DNA from: Curvularia sp. ZM96
Taxonomy: Eukaryota > Ascomycota > Dothideomycetes > Pleosporales > Pleosporaceae
DNA: 13,141 nucleotides
Direction of reading: 5' to 3'
NCBI GenBank assembly: GCA_022457065.1
Contig: JAJGBQ010000023.1
Coordinates: 1-13,141 of the forward strand
The translations under genes and the position numbers were made by a program. Shown piece by piece: positions 1 through 7,700 of this stretch (its first letter is position 1; the number at the start of each line of letters is the position of its first letter). The notes under the pieces are model-generated. The model had not been told where the DNA came from and did not search any database. It saw only the letters and a program-made list of their open reading frames with translations.

Positions 1-1213
1 ACTAAAATCTACGAGTCCACTAGCTAAAAAAAGAAAAAGACTGAGACTCTTCAGATTGCTTAAAAAACAAAAAAGAAGTTTAAAAAACAGTGGAAAAAGA
101 GTTTTAGAAGAAGACAAGTTGAAATGAGACCACTGAGATATAAAATAACTTATAACTTTAAGTATAGATATATCTCTCGGTTCAAAAAAAGCATAAGCAG
201 AATTAATAGAATCAGATCTGCATTTAGAAAATATACAAACCTAAGTTTGAGAGTTAAAAATTTTAAGAGGTAATTCCACACACCAAAGTTTGAGAGTTAA
301 TCCTATTTTAAGAAGAAATTATTCACACCAAAGTTTGAGAGTTAATAAAATTTTAAGAAGAAGATTCAGATGTATCGTAAGAAAACGCTAATATTTTACC
401 TAGATTAAAACAAAAATCTAATTATTTAACACCTATTTTGAATAATACTTTAACTCTTCAGTACTATGCCCCGGCAGAATAAAAATCCAGGGATTAACCT
501 ATTTAAACCTATCTTTAATTGGTTGTCTACGACTCAGGTTAATAGAACTAACTTTGAAAAAGAAAATCATCTGTTTAATTATCTACCACTTAAAAAAATA
601 GTGAACACAAATCAAAAATTTACAAAAGAAGATAAAACTCTACTAATCAATAAACTATTTACCTCAATAAAAGTTAAAGTAGCAGAGATTAGAACTAAAA
701 AAAAGAGTTTAACAAAAAGCAACACAAACAAATACACAACAAAGGTATGGACCAAAAATACTGCCTTGCATACGGCAAATAAAAATTGGACTGGATCTAG
801 AACAGAAGGTTCTAATTTAGGAATTATTTCTGATTTTAAAAATAAAATAAACGGTAATAATTTAGGAAATTCTTTAAGTAGTAGACTAGCTGCTAGACTG
901 GGTGATAGAAGAGAATACCATGTTAATAGTGGAGTAATACCTACACCAAAAAATTGGATAAGACCGGAGAATTTAAATAATAAAGGAAACTTACTCATCA
1001 GTCCTATTGACAGAAGGGAGAACGTTAAATATATACCTTGGAAGAGTAATAAAGGTATTTTTTATAAAGTAAGTATAAAATTAGACCTAGCCGACCAGAA
1101 GCACAGGAGACTATAAAATATTACGGATTAAACTGGTTAATCTTAAAAATAAATATTCGAATTTAGATATTATTAGAAAGACAAATTACTTAATTCTAAA
1201 TTTTTATCAGTAA
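1..1213 (+). CDS. unidentified basic mitochondrial ORF, 5'-partial and frameshifted
   Basis: I do not recognise this protein. Reading across several frame changes gives one continuous-looking product. Positions 5-240 encode a very Lys/Arg-rich stretch (with LRLFRLLKKQ and RYKITYNFKYRYISRF), then three 15-residue tandem repeats (244-375), then LPRLKQKSNYLTP and LQYYAPA (to about 472). A 216-residue open frame follows (466-1116), ending near KYIPWKSNKGIFYK, and a short tail in another frame runs to a TAA at 1211-1213. The ATG at 466 is probably not the true start, because in another frame the peptide runs unbroken into it. The strong basic charge suggests RNA or ribosome binding. It lies directly upstream of rps3 on the same strand, so it could be a separate gene or a greatly extended rps3 N-terminus; the sequence alone does not decide. 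The minus-strand frame at 612-998 is its shadow. That the region is coding is likely; its function is unknown. Confidence 0.45.
244..375 (+). repeat. 45-nt coding tandem repeat, three copies
   Basis: The 14-mer AGTTTGAGAGTTAA starts at 244, 287 and 332. The copy spacings are 43 and 45 nt. With 2 nt restored after 257, all copies are 45 nt and in frame. They encode SLRVNKILRGNSTHQ-like units with the shared core SLRV(N)xILRR and a THQ/SHQ end; the third copy runs into a basic tail. Confidence 0.8.
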
Positions 1214-1262
1214 GTAAGCCTTCTACATATACATATACAAATATAAATAAAAAAAGGACACA

Positions 1263-3393
1263 ATAAATCCAACTCTAGTAAATAACTATAATAAATTTAC
1301 TAGTTCAGCCAATATTCTTAATAATACTAATAATAATAAGACTAAGATTATTAATAAAACTAATACTAAGACTAAGACTAATACTAATACTAATACTAAT
1401 AAAAGCCCTATACCATGAGACGGTAGTTTATAATAATAATATTAATAATAATAATAAGACTATAGTTAAGACTAATGCCTCACCTAATAAAAATTCAGTA
1501 TTATTAAATAAGACTAATAAGATTAAAAAGAATAACCAGTCTTTAAATAAGACTAATAAGTTTAAATTTAATAACCCGGCTTTAAATAATACTAATAAGT
1601 TTAAAAATAATAACCAGGCTTTGGCTTTAAATAATACTAATAAGTTTAAAAAGAATAATCAGGCTTTAAATAAGATTAATAAGATTAATAAGATTAATAA
1701 CCAGGCTTTGGCTTTACATAAGACTAATAAGATTAAATTTAATAAACCAAGCTTTAAATAAGACTAATAAGTTTAAAATTAATAGCCAGGGCTTTATTTA
1801 AGACTTTTACTAATACTATCTCTAAAACTAATAATATTAAGATTAAAAATAATACTTTTAAAAAACTCCCATTACTGGTGAATAAATTTAAATTTAATAA
1901 TAAACCTATTACTAAGACTTATAAGAATAATTGGTTTAATGAATTATTTGGAGCATATAAAGGAATAGATAAACTAGTTAATATTAACCTTAAACTAGAA
2001 CTTAATTCTTATTCTCCAATTAATAGATCTATTACTAATAGACCTTATACTAATATAAATAATACAATAACAAACACACAAACCTCAACAACATCTACAA
2101 TTCCCAAAACGACTGGACCAAACTTGCAATAAAAATAAAAAACAACAAGAATTTAAGAAAAATAAGTACAGAACTACTTAATTATCTAAACACTTTCAAA
2201 CTCGAACAATTTAGAATCTCTGAATATTTAAATTATTTAAACAAAAAAAATTAGAAAATTTAGAAATGGCAGAAAAGAAAAAAAAGGAACATTAATGCCT
2301 AGTGATTACACAAATAAATTAATAAGTAAATTTAATCCTAAAATCCACATTACTAATAATAATTACCACGATAAAATTAATGAGATTGTTACTGAAATAC
2401 GATCAAGTAAATTAGAACCACATAAAAGAGGAGTATCTTTCTTCTATAATAAAATAATTACTTATAACTTTAATAAATTTAGTAATGCAGGAGGTTATAC
2501 ACCGGAAAAATTCTTCATTAATATTGAAAAACTATTAAAGGCTTTCTTCAAATCAATTTATTGTTTAATTAGTAAACCTGTATTTATAATAACTCCTGAT
2601 AAAGTAACAATACAACTTTTCTATTTTATAGCTCTACCTAAAGTTAAAATAATTAGATACTTATCTAAAATAGCAGGAATTCAAAGTATTAATAATAATA
2701 ATGCTTTAAAATTAGAAGCTAAAAAAATAAACAGAAGATTAAAAATTAAACAAAAAATAGCTATACTAATAGGACTACATAAATCTAGATTAATAATTAG
2801 AAATAATCAATTAAAACTAAAATCAGAAAACTAAGATTTTACCAAAAAATTAGATTAAAAAAAAATCTTGAGAAAGATTACAAAACAGAACAAAAGTCAA
2901 TTCTTCTTAGGAAAAATAATCCAAGCTTATAGATTTAATATTGCTAAAGCTTTCCCAGATAAATTTAGAATGTTTACTGATATATTAAGTAAATTATTTA
3001 ATAAACCGGTAGAATTTGATTTAATTAGACTACATAAAGCTACTCTAGATAGTACGATATTAGTAACACTTATCGGATTAATTATTAATAAGAAAAGAAG
3101 ATATAAACATATAATTAATAGACTATATAGAAAAGTAAGAGTAGTTAGATTTAAATTTAAAAAAATATCTAAAGTTAAAGCTAGATCTAGAGCATTATCT
3201 TTCTTAACTGGACTAAATATCAAATTATCAGGAAGACTTAGAGGTGAAAAAGTTATACCAAAAAACAACTAAAGAAAATTAGAGGTATATCAGCACCAGG
3301 TAAAGTTAATTTCCTAGATGTAGCAACTTTAACTAGAACTAATAAAAAGGAGCATTTACTATTAAAGTAACTTCCGGACAAAATCTTTTCTAG
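1263..3393 (+). CDS. rps3: mitochondrial ribosomal protein S3 (uS3m), frameshifted
   Basis: This is the small-subunit ribosomal protein uS3 of fungal mitochondria, a component of the mitoribosome. The C-terminal half is diagnostic by family pattern: SKPVFIITPDKVTIQLFYF (about 2565-2630), LSKLFNKPVEFDLIRLHK (about 2983-3041), DSTILVTLIGL, the GLNIKLSGRL motif (about 3212-3240), and the tail RGISAPGKVNFLDVATLTR followed by TSGQNLF and a TAG at 3391-3393. The N-terminal half is Asn/Lys/Thr-rich and repetitive, as is common for this family. Frame changes are needed near 1430, 1748, 1790, 2135-2300, 2833, 3255-3270 and 3353; the last two each need one base restored. No convincing ATG start is visible. 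The first residues given are simply where the repetitive frame opens, so the start is uncertain and an upstream extension is possible. tRNA-Ile follows 410 nt downstream on the same strand. Confidence 0.82.
1505..1798 (+). repeat. imperfect ~36-48 nt coding repeats in rps3 N-terminus
   Basis: About six imperfect units follow a pattern like AATAAGACTAATAAGTTTAAA then AATAACCAGGCTTTA. They encode LNKTNKFKxNNQA-type units (LNNTNKFKKNNQA and LHKTNKIKFNKPS are variants). Two units carry an extra GCTTTG pair giving QALAL. The upstream stretch at 1313-1405 is a simpler AATACT/AATAAG run encoding Asn-Thr/Asn-Lys. Confidence 0.75.
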
Positions 3394-3445
3394 CTAATAG
3401 TTAACCTTGAATTTATATTTTTCTTGATAATAAGATAATAAGATA

Positions 3446-3490
3446 ATTTTATATTTTATAATTTTATACTTTATAATTTTATATTTTATA
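3446..3490 (+). repeat. 15-nt tandem repeat x3
   Basis: ATTTTATATTTTATA occurs at 3446-3460, 3461-3475 (one T-to-C change) and 3476-3490, exactly head to tail. Confidence 0.9.
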
Positions 3491-3523
3491 ATTTTGTTGC
3501 TAGCCTACAGGCAAGCCTAAGGT

Positions 3524-3545
3524 AAGCCGCCCGGCAGGGCGGTTT
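3524..3545 (+). other. GC-rich hairpin (GC cluster-like)
   Basis: AAGCCGCCC at 3524-3532 pairs with GGGCGGTTT at 3537-3545 around the loop GGCA. That is nine pairs, one of them G-U, in an otherwise AT-only spacer. It could be an RNA-processing or 3'-end signal for rps3, or a mobile GC cluster. The sequence does not separate these. Confidence 0.7.
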
Positions 3546-3803
3546 TAGAATTTAATGTTTTTATACCCCTATACCCCCTATACACTCTATAACTTTTATA
3601 CACACTATGCTCTTTATAACTCATATGATTGTTATACCTCTATACACTGTTATAAATTTATAATTTAATACTGTTATAATTTTATACTGTTATACTAACA
3701 AACTAGAGATAGGAAAAAACCAACAAATCAAATAAAAATTAAATCTAATAAAAAGTCCAACACATAAGGACCAGTAAAGTAGTCAGATTAAACAAACAAA
3801 AAA

Positions 3804-3874
3804 GAGCCTGTAATTTAAAGGTAGAATAGCTTCTTGATAAGAAGTCAGTAGAAGTTCAATTCTTCTCGGGCTTA
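3804..3874 (+). tRNA. trnI(gau): tRNA-Ile (GAU)
   Basis: A full cloverleaf can be drawn. The acceptor is GAGCCTG (3804-3810) with CGGGCTT (3867-3873) and discriminator A (3874). The D stem is ATTT/GAAT with an AAAGGTA loop. The anticodon stem is GCTTC/GAAGT around TTGATAA, giving anticodon GAT and so isoleucine. The variable region is CAGT. The T stem is AGAAG/CTTCT around TTCAATT. It is 71 nt without CCA, normal for a mitochondrial tRNA. It shows no damage, unlike the protein genes around it. Confidence 0.95.
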
Positions 3875-4345
3875 TACTACAATAGATTATATAAATACTA
3901 GAAAAAAGAATTACTCAGCCCTTTCTGGGTCCCTTCTTCGATAATGCGGATTGGTCCTACAAATCTGTGCGGACCGCGTAGCGCGAAGGAGAAGTTGGGC
4001 GCTTACCTTTATTTATAGCTAGACATACTCCCTGATAACTAGAAAATGTCATTAAATTAAACACCTACTTTTCTTGCCAAAGGTAACAAATAAAGTGCCT
4101 CAGGCTAAAACAAAAGCCACAAAAATCCATCTAATACCTCATACTAAAAAAGTGCGGCAACGGCTCTAGTAGTGCTAGTTAGTAGTGCTAGTTAGTAATG
4201 CTACGATAGTAGGGTGGCCTAACATTTTGCAGTACTCTTTCGACCCAAGGGCTAGAGACAAGACAAAATTTTATGTATCTATAGTTTAAAGCTAACATTG
4301 AATCTTTTTTAAGATAGGACAACAATTATATTATCAAATAAACAA
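3875..4345 (+). other. spacer tRNA-Ile to cob with a structured GC island
   Basis: No coding frame is convincing. A GC-rich island at about 3916-4003 can fold: the outer stem is CTTC/TTCG (3933-3940) with CGAA (3984-3987) and GAAG (3991-3994), and the inner stem is GGTCC (3953-3957) with GGACC (3971-3975). A short 13-nt repeat lies at 4168-4203. The last 60 nt before the cob ATG are AT-rich and probably form the cob leader. Confidence 0.55.
4168..4203 (+). repeat. 13-nt tandem repeat x2.8
   Basis: AGTAGTGCTAGTT occurs at 4168-4180 and 4181-4193, followed by a diverged partial copy AGTAATGCTA at 4194-4203. Confidence 0.85.
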
Positions 4346-4722
4346 ATGAGATTATTAAAATCACAAGTCCTTTTAAGATTAGTCAATTCTTATGTCGTAG
4401 ATTCTCCACAACCGGCCAATATTAGTTATTTATGGAATTTTGGTTCTTTACTAGCTACTTGTTTAGTTATTCAAATATTAACAGGAGCTTTCTTAGCAAT
4501 GCATTATTGCCCTAATGTAGAACTAGCCTTTAATAGTGTAGAGCATATTATGAGAGATGTAAACAATGGTTGGCTAATAAGATACACTCACGCTAATGTA
4601 GCTTCATTTTTCTTCATTTTGTATACGCTCATGTTGCAAGAGGATTATACTATAGTTCTTACCAAAGTCCTAGAGTATTAGTCTGGTCAATAGGAGTTAT
4701 CATCTTAATTTTAATGATGGCT
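4346..4722 (+). CDS. cob: cob exon 1 (codons 1-126)
   Basis: It starts at ATG 4346 (MRLLKSQVLLRLVNSY) and ends GCT at 4722. His82 is in RYTHAN and His96 is in VYAHVARG, once the missing T near 4620 is restored. The 3' end TGGCT pairs with GGCCA at 4738-4742 in intron 1, placing the U-G splice-site pair at U4722. Confidence 0.93.
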
Positions 4723-7700
4723 ATCAACAGAATATGTGGCCAAATTGGGGATATTACGAATTAAATACATTTAACTATCAGCTATCTTTTACTTTGTTTT
4801 ACTAGTGCTGTTTTACCTATTAGTAACGCTAGAACTAAACCTCTTAAATAGGACCACACAATAAAGAAATACTAGATATTATTATAACAGGAATGTTAGG
4901 AGATTATCTATTTGTATTTGTATTGGTATTTGTAAAGAGTCTATGCCTATTTTTCTAAATTTCTAAACCTTATATAGTGGATAATGCAATGAAATATAGA
5001 TTAGGTATTTAAAGGGTATTTTCAAAGTCTCGACATTAGGGCAAAACATTAACCTGTATCTGGGAAGTTTTGGTATGGATTTGTCGAAACACCTTGACAG
5101 AGGTGTTGGTTTTATCTAAAGGTTTTATAAACTAGACTAATTCTGGCGATATTAGTGAAAACGGTTAAAGAAGTACTACCAATTTTAAGACCGTCGGTTG
5201 AGTACACGATCGCTACAGACTGGGTCACTAGTGGGTGCCTGAAATGGTGCTTAATGTACAGTTGGAGTTCTTAGTTACAAAGACTGATATTTATAACTAC
5301 TCAAGGCTCTAAATTAAAATTTTTAATTATTATTTATTTTTAATTATTAATTATTAATTATTATTATTTATTAGAAATAGTGCAAAGGAAACACTTGAGG
5401 ATTAATAAATAGATAGAGCACAAGATTATTAATATTGGTAAATTTTATATTAATAAGTTAGAACTAGACAGCTTTCCTGGGTTACGAACATAGCCCAAAA
5501 TGGTTTAATAGTGATAAAATTTTAATCTTTAATTCTATAATTCCTTTTTTCTTTATTCTAATAAATCCTTTTTAAGAACGAAACATACTAATTTTATCTT
5601 AAATTCTTTAAATTCTTTAAATTCTTTAAAATCTTTCAAATCTTTAAAATCTTTCAAATCTTTAAAATCTTTCAAATCTACAAAAAGTTATTTAGCTAAT
5701 GATCCAAAAATAGTTGATAAATTTATTAAAGATAAAAATATAGATCCTATTTATAAATATGATAATTTAGATTCCAAAGAAACAATAGAAAGAGTTTCTA
5801 AAGAAATAAAACGTATTAGTGGCATTTATCTTATTCTAAATAAAATAACTTTAGATTATTATATAGGATCCGCATCTACTAATAGAATGTATAGTAGATT
5901 TTCTAGACACTTAATCTATTTAACAGGTAGCAAAATAGTAAAATTAGCCATTAAAAATACGGTTTATCTAGTTTTTCTTTTTAGTTTTAGAAATATTTCC
6001 AGATATAGTCACTCCCTCCGCCTCCTCCTCCTCCTCCCCTCCTCCTCCTCCTCCTTTGGGAGAGGGAGAGGGAGAGGGAGAGGGAGAGGGAGAGAGAATA
6101 ATAAACAATTATTAGATTTAGAAGATTTCTATTTAAAATCTTTATTGCCTAACTATAACATTTTAACTGAAGCCGGTAGTAGTTTTGGTTATAAACATAC
6201 AGAAATAACTAGAATTAATATGAAAAGTAAATATAGCTTAGAAAGAAGATTAAGAATAGTAGAATTAAATAAAGGTAAAAGTTTCTCTCCTGAAACTATA
6301 GAAAAAATGAGAAGTAAAGCTTTAGACAGAGAGCCTTACAATTATAGTGAAAAAGGAAATTAAATTTAAAAAAGATCCAAAACTTTATTAGTTTATAATC
6401 TAAATGGAACTCTTTATGGTGAATATATAAGTTTAAGAGAAGCTCTACAAGTCTAAACTCTAGTTTAAAAACCATAAATAGATGTTTAAAAACTGATAAA
6501 AAAATATTAAAAAGACAATGGATACTAAAATTAAAAAATTAGGTTTATTACAATTATTAGGAACTTTGGATTATTAGGATTTATTATTTAATTTTTAACC
6601 TTTATTAAATCATAGTCCCACGAGTTTAAAAATCTATGTAACTTCTAGAAGAAAATAGATATTAAAGTGGAATAATTCGACAGAATTATTGAAGAAATTT
6701 ATATTAATATTTTTTATAGTATATAATTTTTATTTTTAATTTTCTTTGGCAATATTAGTGAAAACGATCAAAGTATTTTTGTTATTTAGTTAAATTTTAG
6801 TCACTTAATAACTTAATAAAAATAAGAGATCGTCGGTTATCTAGATGATCGCGACAGACTGGGTCACTAATGGGTGTCTGAAATGATGCTTAATGCACAG
6901 TCGAAAACTTTAACTAGTTTATTACTTTTTGTTTTGTTGCCAATTCCGATTCCAAAGGAAGGGCAGGGACAGATATTTTGTTTTTCGCTTAACAAACCTA
7001 ATCTTCCTTAAACTTAACCTGAACAGTAACAGTAACACTAACACTAACAATTAAACTTTAACATTAAACTTTACCTGAAACTTAACCTTAACAAGAAGTA
7101 GAGGATAAACTTAAACAACACTAAGTAAAGGATAAACTTTACCTACTTGAAGTAAAGGATAAACTTAACCTACATTCAGGTAAAGGATAAACGAAGAGGT
7201 TCTTAATTTTACCAATAAACTAGTTAATAGAATATACGAATTCAAAGTTATTCTATCATTTTTATTTAGGATATTATGATTATTTAGGATGTATCAATAA
7301 CAATAATTACAACTTTAAATACATCTTTAAATACATATCTTCTTTAAATACAATGAAGGTCAGTATGTTTTACCTTACGGTCAAATGTCTTTATGAGGTG
7401 CAACTGTAATTACTAATTTATTATCAGCGATCCCAGTATTTGGTCAAGATATCGTAGAGTTGGTATGGGGTGGTTTCAGTGTTAATAACGCCACTCTAAA
7501 CAGATTCTTCTTTACATTATCTTTTACCTTTCGTACTGGCTGCTTTAGCAGTATCTCATTTAATCGCTCAATTGTAGGGCCTTTATATTATTATTATTAT
7601 TATTATTATTATTAGTAAGGATATAATAAGCATCAAGCTATATGCTGGAATATCCTAAAGCTTTAAGTACTCAACAATATATTGCTATAAGCAATATTGG

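Larger units (their letters stand above)
3394..3803 (+). other. AT-rich spacer rps3 to tRNA-Ile
   Basis: No gene is visible. The spacer holds three 15-nt tandem repeats (3446-3490), a GC-rich hairpin (3524-3545) and a stretch at 3555-3700 with many TATAC and TTATA words spaced 8-15 nt apart. I could not assign a promoter; no match to the yeast-type ATATAAGTA nonanucleotide was seen. Confidence 0.6.
5483..6542 (+). pseudogene. GIY-YIG homing endonuclease, exon-fused, frameshifted
   Basis: This intron-mobility nuclease is read in frame from exon 2: TAFLG continues as YEHSPKWFNSDKILIFN, then one missing T near 5573 leads into LRTKHTNF. After a repetitive Ser/Lys/Leu linker (5601-5681) come GIYLILNKITLDYYIGSA (GIY at 5821-5829, YIG at 5860-5868) and NRMYSRFSRHL. 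Near 5953 and 5987 one base each is missing; in the restored frame GLSSFSFLVLEIFPDIVT follows. A CCT/GGGAGA insertion (6012-6096) comes next, then NNKQLLDLEDFYLKSLLPNYN, a NUMOD3-like segment (GKSFSPETIEKMRSKAL) and a helix-turn-helix-like tail (VYNLNGTLYGEY, SSLKTINRCLKTDKK) ending at TAG 6540-6542. The ATG at 5887 lies after the active-site motif, so it is not the real start. Whether any of the breaks are real is uncertain; the insertion is the likeliest true lesion. Confidence 0.85.
5483..7363 (+). mobile_element. cob intron 2, group I (likely ID) with GIY-YIG gene
   Basis: This intron is 1881 nt, inserted after codon 131 (nt 393 of the rebuilt cob). The upstream exon ends in U (5482) and the intron ends in G (7363). 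P1 pairs exon TGGGT with GCCCA at 5493-5497. The 3' core lies at about 6747-6903 (GGCAATATTAGTGAAAACGA, then CGACAGACTGGGTCAC and TAATGCACAGTC). The endonuclease gene occupies 5483-6542. Between the core and exon 3 lie 460 nt with 27-nt repeats, which is long for a group I 3' tail and suggests an insertion in the last peripheral domain or a degraded extra segment. Confidence 0.9.

Noticed and set aside
244..345. CRISPR-like array of 14-mers with spacers
   Set aside because: Only three copies, and the spacers are themselves similar to each other; it is a coding tandem repeat in a mitochondrial genome.
612..998. Minus-strand frame of 128 residues
   Set aside because: It is the complement of a basic + strand frame; its hydrophobic content is the mirror of AAA/AGA codons and it has no recognisable motif.
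2927..3268. Minus-strand frame of 113 residues
   Set aside because: It lies antisense to the clearly recognisable rps3 C-terminal domain.
4346..4681. A short 111-residue cytochrome b as a complete gene
   Set aside because: The stop arises from one missing T near 4620; cob coding continues in the next frame to GCT at 4722 and in later exons.
5887..6363. The 158-residue frame from ATG 5887 as a stand-alone protein
   Set aside because: It starts after the GIY-YIG motif and its middle part is read out of frame; the GIY-YIG gene extends upstream to exon 2 and downstream to 6542.
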